Of a DNA stretch of 64,000 bases, positions 45,940 to 57,519 are shown one piece after another. The stretch comes from Jaapia argillacea MUCL 33604 (taxonomy: Eukaryota; Basidiomycota; Agaricomycetes; Jaapiales; Jaapiaceae), in the NCBI GenBank assembly GCA_000697665.1, contig KL197721.1, positions 391,376 to 455,375 of the forward strand. The letters run 5' to 3'. Position 1 is the first letter of the stretch; every line of letters starts with the position of its first letter. The notes beneath the pieces are model-generated. The model ran no database searches. It saw only the letters and a program-made list of their open reading frames with translations, and was not told the DNA's origin. The position numbers and the translations under genes are program-made.

Positions 45940-48530
45940 ATGTCACCTCAATCAACGGATATCTACTTCGGATTCGATGAGCCCTTCGATGTATTGCGCA
46001 GTCTCAGTGGTTCGGATTACACCATCTGTGAGGACAACGCAAGCACAATCTCCAACTCCCCCGGACCAGGACGTACCCTAGGCAAGTGGATGTCGAATGC
46101 TGGAGTGCGTTTGGAGAGGTTTTTGAGTGTTGCTGCCGAGCGACTAGGGGGTGGTCCGAATCGTGCAGCAGATGATATCCTCGTCATTGCAGACCGTATC
46201 AATGCACGAGGTCAGCCCCGAAATTACAGAACTCGATCCCACCGATGTCTTCGGACCCCTCCAGAGTTTGCATCGGTCCTAAAGGACCTTATCAACTGGT
46301 ATCCGACTCTCATAGACGTCGATGTTGCCCGTAATCCAAAATTCTATGGTTGCTGCCGCAAATTAGTTGGATTTCTTAGGTATGTTGTTAGAGCGACTTA
46401 TAGGCTCTTCTCCAACTCATATTCCAATTCAGGGATGAGAATATCGGCAACCAATATCTCGCAATCGTCTACATCACTGCCCTTTTACTCACCACGCCCA
46501 TCGCTCGGCGAATTTTTGGGCACTTGGGAGTTGAGGGCCTCATACAAGAGACAATTTTGCAGTCGTCATTCTTTCCCAACGGTCAAGGGCTCTTGCTTGC
46601 GCCCTCACAACGAGCACTTGCGATGCTCTCCGAGTCACCAGCTCTTCTCCGCATCGCAGAGTTCGATGAAGCCGTCGCACTGTGGCAATGTCCAGTCGAC
46701 GTACGATACAAGCTCTTTTCAGATCTTCTACCTTACTCTACGTGCGTTATCCATGTAGTTGGAACTTAAACTCAATCCCTCTGACCGTCTCTGTTAGACT
46801 TCCCGAGTCCCAAGTCTTAGTCGTCAATCGCCTCAGCCGCATCTGGTTGCAATATGTGCCTTCTATGTATTCGAATGCTCAGTATCAACTACGGAGTGTG
46901 TTTTCGCCGAAGTTGCTGAGTGAATGGTTAGATGCTCTATTCGGGGCAGATCCCTTATGTGCAGCTGTCTTCGGAACGTCTTTTTCAAGGCTCCTCCGAT
47001 TTCCTCCGGATCCTGATACCAACATTGACTTCATTTTGAAAATCTCTGCAGCCTTGTTGTGGAAGGGGCTCGATGGCAGATACGGTGAGTTCTTTCATTC
47101 ATCTCCATTTGTTTGGGGCCTCACTATCATGGGTTTGAAGCTTCACATGTGGACTTCTGGTTGCGACAAGTTGACGCACGTTTCTTCGCCAACTATAAAT
47201 ACTGGGATGCACTTCCAACCAGCAAGAGCGCTGTCAAGGTGCTTGGCAAGGTGCTATCTCAGGACCTGTCGAACTTCTCCACTACACCGTCAATTATCCA
47301 AACCCTGAGGTACTGTGTATCACCGTGCCGTGAAATTTGGCAAAACTTTTGTCAATATTGGTACTTTCCTGGAAATTACGAATTCTGCGACCCTCGGCAC
47401 AGAATCGCTCTCAGGGTCATTCCGCCACTGATCCAGACGGAGCTATGTCATCGTCTCGTTGATCATATACTCGGGTGAGCTCGTTCATTCGATAGATAGG
47501 TTCCATGATATTCACATTGACGCTCCAGCACTAAATGTTTGGCTCGTGATCACTTGCGAGTCGCAATTCAAGATGCTGATTGCCACGAAGAGATTTCGCG
47601 TATTCTCAGTGATCTTGCGACTACTGACAAGGCGACGGCCCTCTATGGTCCGAACGCGGTCACGCGCATCCACACCCTGCATTCCGAATTGGCCAATCTG
47701 TCGTCACCGCCTAGTATTTTCGATGAGGTAGGAGGGAATGCGGATGCATGGTGTACTGGGCTATATCAGACGAGGGATGTCCCCTTCTCAGCGAATAATG
47801 AGGATTTACCTCCTATCCATACGGTACAATCATTCTGTCCATTGTTTCTGCTGGTCACTCATTTCCCAAACCGCAGATAGCAGGTTGTCATGACATATAC
47901 GCCGTCGATTATCCTGATCTCACGGGTGAGGTGCTACTGGCTCGACAGAGATCCCTTCGTTTGGTTCCCGCTTCCAACTTGTGGACTAACTGGGATCGCT
48001 ACTCTCCCGTGTGTATGGGCAGTCGCAATGAGAAGGTTTTCATCCAGTGTCTGGCTCAGGAGCTTTCGGCGTTCTCGTGGGATATTGCGGACGATTTCAG
48101 AATTCGTGATTCCCCTCTCACGGATGATGTTTATGTCTTGGCAGTTAGAGCTCACGATGGTGGGGAAGCCTTCTGGTATAATTGGTGGGTGCTAGTTTTG
48201 GACCATGATTTTACTTCACATCTCGCTCATCATCGATCGTCAAATATTTTCAGTCAAACACGAAAATTGAGACATGCGATTTCAATGGAAACGCATGACC
48301 TTCCACAATGGCTTAGTCGAAGCTGGTGTTCTAAATCGCGCTGCTGGGAATGGTGGAAACCAATGACCGAAAAAACTGAAACTCAGGTTCTTGATAATAG
48401 GGAGAGGGAAGGATATGCAAAGTCTGGGGATGGAGGCAAAGTTAAACAGGAGGAAAAAAGCAGAGCTTGGTTTCGTTGGGTGGAGGGAGTCGTAGAGCCC
48501 GACCGCGAGGATGCTGTCTATGTTTCATAG
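45940..48530 (+). CDS. Uncharacterised protein, mainly helical, multi-exon
   Basis: No family recognised. The ATG at 45940 starts MSPQSTDIYFGFDEPFDVLR. Exons join in phase: GCCRKLVGFLR to DENIGNQYLAIVYITALLLT, DLLPYSTLPESQVLVVNRLS, WKGLDGRYA to SHVDFWLRQVDARFFANYKY, IIQTLRIALRVIPPLIQTEL, RLVDHILGTKCLARDHLRVA. A later segment reads LLARQRSLRLVPASNLWTNW and AHDGGEAFWYNWWVLVLDHD, and the C-terminus is Lys/Glu-rich, ending REDAVYVS. There is no signal peptide and no clear membrane span. The repeated amphipathic Leu-rich stretches suggest a HEAT/armadillo-like solenoid, but I cannot confirm this. The consistent exon phases over 2.6 kb argue that it is a real, intact gene, probably restricted to Agaricomycetes. 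Confidence 0.7.
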
Positions 48531-49567
48531 GTCTGTTAACTGTTCTATGTTCGTCTTGTAATTCGTGAATTGCTGTATTTCTCGATCTGTGGCGTTCGTC
48601 TTGTCCCGGTTGCGTTGCTTGTCGACCTTGAGCTTACATCCTTGCGAGTCTCGCGATTTATCACTACCTTTGTCTTCCCGCTGTTCTGCCTTCCAAGACG
48701 ACCACCGCAGTTGGCCACCTGCTCAGTATCAATTAGCTTCGCATAAGTACATCACAACTCATCATACAGACACGAAAAGCGCTTGGCGAGCATATGCATC
48801 CTTATTCTCAAATCCCATCGAGAGTTACGTACCATGCGCCCAACTGCCACCTTGGGGTTTACTCTTCCATTCTTTCTGTTCTCCCCGTTCTTCTTCCCCT
48901 TCAAGTTCTTAGTACCAGAATGAGGCGTTGACTCTGCAAGGCGTCATAGCAAGGTAGTGAACAAGCTCACGCTCTTGGTCTGCGTTGAACTAAGGTGAGC
49001 TTGATGTTTCCTACTTTATAGAATTATTCAATTTGTCTCGGTATATACGTTGTGGATGTTTGTGGTGAGTTTCTTGTGGATATGGTTGTGATTGCTTCTC
49101 TGACCGAACGCATTCATAGAAGTCACAGCCTGAGATACTCTCATCGTCCAGTACCGTGACAGCTCGTCCACTGAACGCTCCGAGCCCCAGTGGTTGTATT
49201 CGATACCTCATGTCAATCCAGCTCCGCAGACCCAACTCTCTCTAACTCCCAGTCTCGTGCCCATCCGGAGTAAATATCCTTATCACAAGCCTCCTCTGCA
49301 CCGCCCGCATTCATCAACTTCTCAAACTCTATCAACATCTTCCCCAACCTCCAGTAATACGCTCGACAAGCTGGCACATGAAATCCTGGGCACTGAAAGA
49401 TGACCTATGCCGTCTCCAGGATAGATGGCACTTCGGCGTTATGAACCTCCTTTGGATATTTGAGTGCTTCTTTGGCGTCTAACGGTTTGGATATAGACCT
49501 CAGTGAAGAAAACCACATACTGTATCCCCATCTCGAGAGTTCGTCTGTGTTCTTCGCAGTGTCCAAT
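48531..49567. other. Intergenic, about 1 kb
   Basis: Between the unknown gene and the SDR gene. The open frame at 48565-48912 has no domain or signal. No repeats noted. Confidence 0.5.
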
Positions 49568-50898
49568 ATGTCTCAAAGCAAGCAGCTCGTTTGGTTGATC
49601 ACTGGTACCTCGTAAGAATCTCTTCCCTTATCCATGGCTTTCTTTCTTCACGTTCCACTCGGAATCTCATCGCTGACGGTACTTATGGCAATGCAGGTCT
49701 GGGATGGGCCGAAACCTCTCTCTTGCCGCTCTTGCCAGAGGAGACAAAGTCATCGCTACAGCGCGCCACAACTCTCTAGCGAAACTCGACGATATCAAAG
49801 CCGAGGGAGCAGAGAGTATTGGCCTAGATGTTACTGCCTCTTTGGATGAGTTGAAGGAAACGGCCAAAGCGGCTGTGGAGATCTATGGCAGGGTGGATGT
49901 GCTTGTCAACAATGCCGGTGAGTTCGATCTGTTGGCTTTCCATGCTTGTTTGGATGTGAAGAAGTATGGTACGATAACTATGCCTTGATAGGCTACATGC
50001 TCGTTGGGGCCCTCGAAGAGAACACCCCTGAGGAGACATTGAACCAGTTCAAGTGAGTAGATCTGTATGCTTATCCTTGGTTCCTGAATACTAAGGTCAT
50101 ATTCGTTGTGGGCTTAAGCACAAATGTGTTTGGAGCGCTCAATGTCGCTCGGGCTTTCCTTCCTTATATGAGAGAGAGGAAGAGCGGGACTATTGTTTGG
50201 TTGGGGTCTGTTGGGGGTTGGCAGTACGCTCAAACCGTCTCCCACAAAATATGTCACTGACACGTCCATTCTCTCTTCTAACGCCAAAGAGGAAACCCGA
50301 GTTTTGGGGTATACTGTGCTTCTAAACACGCCGTTAGAGGTATGTCTATCGTCTCATAGCTCAACTTACAAAGCCTCCGAGGCTGACGATATAGCGCTAC
50401 TTAGCTCTCTCCCAGACTCTGAATGTGGAGATATCTCCACTCGGTCTCCGTAGCATATGTGTGGAACTAGGCGCCTTCCGCACCGCGTTCCTCTCCGCCG
50501 GCAGCCGCTCTAGTTACACGCCACGTATCGATGACTACAAGCAGATTACAACTCGCTCTACGGCTGGTGTCGAAGGTTTGTCTTCCCTTCTGGTCTTCCT
50601 CATACCATCGTGCTATCGCATCATTGCCCTGAGTCTTCTCCAGTCTTAATTATCACTGACACTTCGAATTTTCATCTTAGCCTTCAATCAGAAACAACCA
50701 GGTGACCCAAAGAAAGGCGTTCAGGTTATCATCGATCTTGTCCGAGGTGAAGGAGTTGCGGAAGGGAAGGGTAAGGACGAGATACCAGGTGTAATCAACT
50801 TGGGATCGGATTGTTACGAGACTGTTAAGGGCGTCTGCGAGGGAAATTTGAAGAGGTTGGAAGCGTGGAAGGATGTCTCGAAGAGTACCGATTTTTGA
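49568..50898 (+). CDS. Short-chain dehydrogenase/reductase (285 aa)
   Basis: NAD(P)-dependent oxidoreductase of the classical SDR family, substrate unknown. Seven exons, 49568-49611, 49697-49917, 49992-50052, 50119-50223, 50302-50339, 50405-50575 and 50681-50898, sum to 858 nt and all phases agree. Motifs: cofactor-binding TGTSSGMGRN near residue 13, DVLVNNAG, GTIVWLGSVGGW with the catalytic Ser, then a 38-nt exon carrying VYCASKHAVR with the catalytic Tyr and Lys, ALSQTLNVEISPLGLR, and VELGAFRTAF. The C-terminal part (QKQPGDPKKGVQVIIDLVRG; INLGSDCYETV) resembles retinol dehydrogenase-like fungal SDRs. Arg/His after ATARHN at the end of beta-2 suggests NADPH. It looks intact and stands alone, with no pathway partners beside it. 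Confidence 0.92.
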
Positions 50899-51434
50899 TC
50901 CGAAATAGGTATGTCCGCTTGTTTCATTGTCTGGCCGCACACGCAGTGATGGTGCCTTGCGAGATTGTTTATCCTTACACCTATTTCCCAGTCTATCACC
51001 AGTAATCAACAGAAATCTATTCATTTACGACTGATAGGGCTCTCCCGCTCGAGGCCACAGAAGGATTGCAAATCATCTCGTCGGGGAGGCGGAGCGATGC
51101 CTCCCGCCCTGTGTGACAACTTGTGTGTGAGATATATGTGGCCTTTACGTGTGCCTTGTGCATGACGGCATTATTTCTGAGTGAACCCAGCGATCTCTGG
51201 CACCTTTACTCGTCCTCGATCTCGTACCCTGGAGGTGCCATATCGTGTGGACAGGGTTTTCGTCCGATAATGCTTTCTGTCATTATGCCGCTTGACCTGC
51301 GGGACGATCATTGTGAGTGCCTGTAGCATTGCAATTCATTTAGCTACTCACGATCTGTGTTCACACTCCAACGTTATCATACCTTGCGGTAAAAATAGCC
51401 GCCAGCATTTACACTTATAAGTAGTTTTATTTCA
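50899..51434. other. Intergenic between SDR and DUF6533 genes
   Basis: A 536-bp same-strand gap; nothing recognised beyond short chance frames. Confidence 0.5.
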
Positions 51435-53370
51435 ATGTGCAACCCTCCGACATGCACTCCCATGGATGACACAGGTCTGAGTCTCACTGAGCTCGAAACC
51501 CTGGTTTCCGACATTCGTATCGTCAATTATGCCAACGGTAAGTTCTTTACCCGCTCAGTACGGAGTAATACCGATGGGATTTTACCTCGATTGAAGTGGC
51601 CTCCTTGGCTTGGTTGACTTACGATGTTATTTTGACCTTTGGGGAGGAGGTGAGCCCGCCGTTGTCTTGCCTAGGCCTCTATCTTAAGAAGAATGTGGGC
51701 TACTGTAGTCATCGACAATTTGGAGGTGAGTTCTGGTGGTTCAATTTTCGTCCCTTCACATCGATGGGAAATCGATATCCCCCAAGGTCAAAATTTTCCA
51801 TTCCCAAGGTACTATACCTGCTGCTGAGATACGTGGTGCTCATCACACTATCGTGAGTTCCAGTCTTTATGCACGAACAGCTGTCCTCTGAGCGTTGCAT
51901 GCTGTCCCAGACTTAACTTGGCAGGTCAGTTATCAGAGATGTGTAATTGGAACCGATTGTTTGACCCACTCGCGATAGTTAATACCAGTGAAAATCTCAG
52001 TCCTGAGGTATGATCCAGTTCGTTGGATGATATTGGATACCACCACTGACCCTGTTTCAGTTGTAAATGTCATTTTTTTTCTCAACGAATTCTATATTCA
52101 AATATCATCACCTAGCTGTGGGCCATGGATGAGGTTTCAGGGCCTGTGAGTTAGAATTCCGTTCACGGCTTCCTTCCACTAACTCCGCGGGTCTGCAGCG
52201 ATAGCGTCGCTATTGCTTCGTGGTTGGGCGAGGCCCTTTTGATGCTTCGAGTTTGGGCGCTTTACGAGCGAAGTCGGAAAGGTACATTTCTCGTTCGGTG
52301 TAGCGCAAACAAACTCAGATCAAGCAAACAGTTTTAATATTCAGCTTGTTTTTGTACCTTGGTAAGTGATTCTGGCTTTGATTATCCCCCCACGGACTTA
52401 TGACATCCACTTTAAAGTGGATATGGCGGTGCGTCACGTGAAGAGAACTTTTCTTCATCACTCACAAGACATATAGTCGGGATTGATGGCTGCATTCGTG
52501 ACCTATCATAGTGAAAGTCAGGTTCCACCAATCCCTGGCTTGTCTGTTCCTGGATGCTACCTCTCACTGAGCGCTCCAACTGCCATATGGTCCACTTACG
52601 TCGGCTGGTATGGTTGCCCCTCGATTATCGGGATGCATCCTACTCACCTTCCCATTCAGGCTGGTCCATGCCTTTGTCAACAGTAAGGATGTGTAAATTT
52701 TGGCCACCACAGCTCATCCAACATCTGTTGATAGCGGTGTACTTTGCTCTCACAATGCATAAGTTTGTCAAAGGTATTCGATGGAGCGACTACAATCTGA
52801 GGCAATTCGAGCAGTTCGCGCCGCTCTTGAGTCTCTTCGTCAGGGACGGCACTTTCTACTTTTTCATGTGAGCGCTCTTGTGAGATGTCTTGACTTTCAC
52901 TCACAGCGATCATTGTTTTTAGCATCCTTGGTAGGTCGTCTTTAGAAGCGCCGGAGGACGGATCTGACCTATCATGTAGTTTGTACCCTTTACAACTTGA
53001 TAATCATGTTTTTTCTCTTCCATAGGCCTGTTTTCGTCGTTGGGATGTCGTAAGTCCATATAGACCACCCTCCCAGCGCAGCCACCCCACTGATCGTTTC
53101 ACCCAATAGGATCATGGCTGCCACCTACGCCGTTACTGTACGCCTCGTGTTATCCTCTAAAGTTTTCTTGGCAACTGATACACGCCCTTCGTTTTCTCTT
53201 AATAGTCCTCACGGGTAGTCCTTGATCTTCGAAGCTCTATAACACCGTACGAGTTTGATACGCAGAATGATCTGGAATTAGTTGCTCACAGGGCCCGTCT
53301 CTCGGGAGGCCCAGTGGAGTTCGCTTCGAGGAGCCGTATGACGGACTATTCCGAGGGGCAGGGACCTTGA
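51435..53370 (+). CDS. DUF6533 multi-span membrane protein
   Basis: Basidiomycete-specific integral membrane family of unknown function, strongly expanded in mushrooms. The N-terminal DUF6533 motif is assembled over introns: LVSDIRIVNYAN joined to VASLAWLTYDVILTFGEE, then SKFSIPKVLYLLLRYVVLIT. Later segments: ALLMLRVWALYERSRK, VPPIPGLSVPGCYLSLSAPT, LIQHLLIAVYFALTMHKFVK, APLLSLFVRDGTFYFFM and a tail SSRVVLDLRSSITPYEF ending YSEGQGP at 53370, where this family usually has a short cytosolic C-terminus. Many exons are tiny, so several junctions are unverified. The start may be the ATG at 51435 or the in-frame one at 51462. Confidence 0.78.
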
Positions 53371-54820
53371 TATATCTAGGGATGTGGGGGCTGTACTGCC
53401 AATGCCGGCTATGTCTAAACTCATGAAACACGATATTGGCATGTTCCATCTACCGAAACCTCTGACAAGTGATAGATCCAGAGTCAGTTGGCGACCTACA
53501 CCATGCCTGTGGCGTCCCCATTGACAGTGCACATTCTTCGCTTTCGAAGTACGCACATACCCAGTCGTGACGATTTGACCTTCAAGCTCCATTTATCGGT
53601 GACGATGGATACGGTCAGGAAGCGCAATTGGTATAGTGGGTTACCTCAAAAGGTCGTGCTCACGCCAGTGTCATTGACGACTGTTCTTCGCCAATGGGAT
53701 GATGAGGTGTAACGATGAACGGACTTCGGTGGTCATATGTATATAGTCGGGAGCTTCCAGCCTCCCTGCTTTGTGCGGTGGCGAAGCAGATGATTCCACT
53801 CTTGCCCTCAACTCCTCTGGTAAGCAGGTCTCTGGCAACAGAGGAGTCCGAAAGAGCCCCCTCTGTTCAATAGGCCGGGCACCGTAAGTACTTGTGCTAC
53901 GACGATCACGCAATTGGAGGAGGTGGTGGTGTGTATCATACCGACATAGTTGCAATATTGGACTGCCGAGTTGCCCTGTGAGCCCTAAAATTGGCACCGT
54001 AGTCGTACGTGCTCCCAGACGGCCAGAGAGAGCCAATCGGATGGTCATCTCGTCCGTACAGGTGTGGGTCTCCGAGCACCGTGTATATATTCTCGAAGAC
54101 GACAGGTTGCCCAGATGCTAATGCCGCAGAGAAGGGGTGCACTTAGTATGACTCAGTATAAGTATGAATCCTTTCGACGCTGAGGGGGCTTACCATTCGC
54201 GTATATGTATGCCCTACACGAAGGCTGAGGCTGAAGGCTTGAAGCTGAAGGCCTGAGGCCCTTCCATCGGAAGGAAAAACTCAGGTTTGGTTCCTGACGA
54301 ATAAGTCAAGGGTTCAACTAAATCGTTCTGGCGGTGCAAAAACCTGCTCTCACCAGAGACTGACTATTAAACGTTCAGGACTCTCAATGATTGAGACTTG
54401 GAGTCAATGCCTCTCGTGGTTGCCAGTATCGCCATCACGCGGAGGGTCATGGTGACATGATTTCCATCAGACTTCCTGAAAATTGGGACGGGTATAGCGC
54501 AAATAAGTATTTCAGGCGGCCGCAACGCCATCCCGCAGCAACCAAGGATTATTTTGAGCAAGGCTAAGCTCAAGAACGCAGAGAAACATGAAAGAATGGG
54601 GAATAACATATTCGTGGCCGGTCTGGAAGCGGCGGCATGGATTCCATAACAACAAACAAGGAAGATTTGGTAAAGGTTCTTGAACTTGTTCGTTGCCCAC
54701 TTCGACGACAGGCATTCCTTTCTTTCGCCCACATCGCAGGCCGGCCCTGTCTCCCAGATCATCCTCTTCCTCTGCGCAGGTCGTTCTTTTCACTGACACT
54801 CCCTATTTACACCCAACAAT
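53371..54820. other. Intergenic upstream of noxB, about 1.45 kb
   Basis: The longest gene-poor stretch. Open frames at 53488-53712 (plus), 53671-54048 and 54367-54799 (minus) have no domains. A GAAGGCTTGAAGCTGAAGGC-type repeat patch lies at about 54221-54262. The last 100 bp before the ATG are pyrimidine-rich, as in many fungal promoters. Confidence 0.5.
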
Positions 54821-56942
54821 ATGGCCACCTTCGGCTTGAAACGGTCCTCGGGACTCGATTTTCGCGACAGGGCTAATACTCAGCTGGATCAACACCCAGA
54901 TCTATCTAATTCCTACTCTAATGGAGCCACTCAGCCTGGTCATCTGCAGCGCAACAAGACCGAGCGTAGACGGTTGCAGGGACTCCAGAGGATCAATAGC
55001 AATGACGGTGTGAGACCTGCCACACCCTTCGAACCGGTTACCTGGAAGGAAAAGTGGGATGCTTGGATGATCAACGAAGGAGGCAAACGACTCTTCTTCT
55101 TCGTTTATATCTTCTTGCACATCTTGGTCGCCGCCTTTGGCTTTATGAACTATCAGTTGAGGGACAACTCGGTTACCGCAAGGGCGATCTTTGGTATTAC
55201 TTTCCGTGAGTTTCTCCCTCTTGGCTAGTCTCCTTGACACATCTGACACTTATGCCCTTCCAGCCATCGCTCGTACTGCAGCCCTCGTCCTCCACGTCGA
55301 CGTGATTTTCATTCTCCTACCCGTCTGCCGCAACTTCATCTCGATGCTTCGTCGCACCCCCCTCAACGACATCATCCCCTTCGACAAAAACATCACCTTC
55401 CACAAAGCTGTCGGCTGGTCCATCTTCTGGTGGTCCAATGTCCACACCGCAGCCCACATGGTCAACTTCACCAAATTGGCTCTCGTGGACCCATCTGCCG
55501 TCGGTGCGGGCCAGAAAATAGTTGCCTTTTTGGAGGCCAACTTTCTTACCGGCCCTGGTGCCACAGGTTGGGTCATGATGGTAGCCTTGTATGTGATGGT
55601 TTGGTACGCGATGGAGAAGAGGAGACGCGCGAACTTCGAGAGGTTTTGGTATTCGCATCATTTGTTCGTTGTATTCTTCGTTTTGTGGCAGTTCCATGGC
55701 ATGTTCTGCATGATCAAGCCCGACAGGCCACCCTATTGCTCATACAACAATATTGGTGTTTTCTGGGTGCGTCCCTCTTGAATCTTGTTCATGCTCGTGT
55801 CAGCTAATTTCATTGAACCTTTAGCGCTACTGGCTTGTTGGAGGTGTTATCTGGATTTATGAGCGCATCCTACGCGAAATTCGCTCCCGCCACCGAACTT
55901 ACATTTCCAAGGTCATCCAACACCCCTCCAAAGTCATGGAACTCCAAATCAAGAAGGAGAAAACCACAACCCGCGCAGGCCAATACGTCTTCCTCTGCTG
56001 CCCCGAAGTCTCCTACTTCCAATGGCACCCGTTCACCCTCACCAGCGCACCAGAGGAAGATTACATCTCCTTGCACGTTAGGATCGTCGGTGATTTTACT
56101 GAAGCTCTTGCCAAAGCTGTTGGTTGCGACTTCGATGGGGCTTCGGAGAAAGGAGAGAAGGACTTGGGTGGCAAGGTTGTGCCGCCCCCCATTAATAGGG
56201 TGTTACCCAGGGTCATGGTTGATGGACCGTTCGGAAGCGCGAGCGAGGATTTCTTGAATTATGAGACTGTGCTTTTGGTTGGAGCGGGTATTGGTGTCAC
56301 GCCTTTTGCTTCGTGAGTCCTTTCGCCTTCCGACCGCCTCACCACGTCGTTAATCTGTGATGTGATGTAGGATCCTCAAGTCAATCTGGTACCGCATGAA
56401 CAACTTCAACCATTCCAAACCTACCCGTCTCTCCAAAGTCTACTTCACTTGGGTCATCCGTGACTTTGGGGCAGCCGAATGGTTCCACTCTCTCTTGCAT
56501 GCAATCGAAGAACAGGATACGCAGAATAGGATCGAGATCAACATCTATCTTACTGCGAAGATCAAGGATGATGATATGAACAACATCATTGTCAGTCGCT
56601 TTCTTTCACCCATCGTCCCATGTAGTTGGAGGCTAATTTTTTGTTATTTAGGTCCAAGACGTTGGTGCCGAGAAGGATGCGATCACTTCCCTACGTGCAC
56701 CTACTCACTTTGGGAGGCCCAATTGGGATCGGGTGTTCAGTTCAATCTCTGAGAAACATCCTGAGACGGATGTTGGTGTGGTATGTTGTTTTTCACCATC
56801 TTGTGGTGTTCGGGTGCTGACGCTTTGTGTAATGTAGTTCTTCTGCGGTCCCTCTGTGCTCTCCAAGCAACTCCACCAGACATCCAACAAGTACTCTCAC
56901 CCCAAGGGGACGAGGTTCTTCTTTGGCAAGGAGAACTTCTAG
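54821..56942 (+). CDS. noxB: NADPH oxidase, NoxB (Nox2) type
   Basis: Membrane flavocytochrome making superoxide; in fungi NoxB acts with regulators such as NoxR and Rac in differentiation and fruiting. The N-terminus (MATFGLKRSSGLDFRDRANT) gives a cytosolic extension of about 80 residues before the first span (KRLFFFVYIFLHILVAAFGF). Haem-binding histidines lie in FHKAVGWSIFWWSNVHTAAH and FWYSHHLFVVFFVLWQFHG. CMIKPDRPPYC and TYISKVIQHPSKVMELQIKK are NoxB-like. FAD site WHPFTLTSAPEEDYISLHVR; NADPH sites VLLVGAGIGVTPFASILKS, YFTWVIRDFGAAEWF and VFFCGPSVLSKQLHQ; end GTRFFFGKENF. No EF-hand, so not NoxC. Introns are few and the gene looks intact. Confidence 0.95.
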
Positions 56943-57519
56943 ACGATTTTTTGTTGGTCGGCGTGATTTCGAGTTTGTGTCTTGTGTATGATGGATTTGA
57001 TCGATGATTGGGTTATCCTTTTGTGCTTTGTACGCTCGTTATGATTTTTGAGTCACTTTCGTTGAGGTGTTATATTAGATTGACCAGGAATGCAGTGCTT
57101 TCCTGTCGACCATCCTCTGGGTGCATTAGCCTGTTGAGATGCTAGATCTCCGTTGAGCTCCCCATACACTTGACTCGGATGGGTGCATGGCACTCGTTGT
57201 CTCGGCATCCAGTTTTTTTTTTGACTTCGTCGTTGGCTGAGACTTGGCGAGGGTACGGAGCGTCGGGTCGTATTCCACTTGCCTCAAGGCCCTCAACCTG
57301 CGATTCTCATGGTCCTGCTTTGCTGGTATCTCATGAACGAGCAGGTTTGATCGATTTTGATCACTGTCGCGTTAAACATCCACAAACTAGGCCTACAGGG
57401 TAAAATTCTGCGAAATGACGGATTACGCTACGAATAAAATGAGGATACTGAAAGAATAATACTGAGATACATCGAACCCGTAGAGGCGGAGGAAATAGAA
57501 TATACAAAAGTCTGATCAA
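56943..57519. other. Convergent intergenic between noxB and the Sds3-like gene
   Basis: 577 bp; one open frame (57170-57403) of no known content and a run of ten T at about 57212. Nothing else recognised. Confidence 0.5.

Noticed and set aside
53671-54799. Minus-strand frames upstream of noxB, one with a hydrophobic stretch
   Set aside because: No family features, and the hydrophobic stretch alone does not support a gene.
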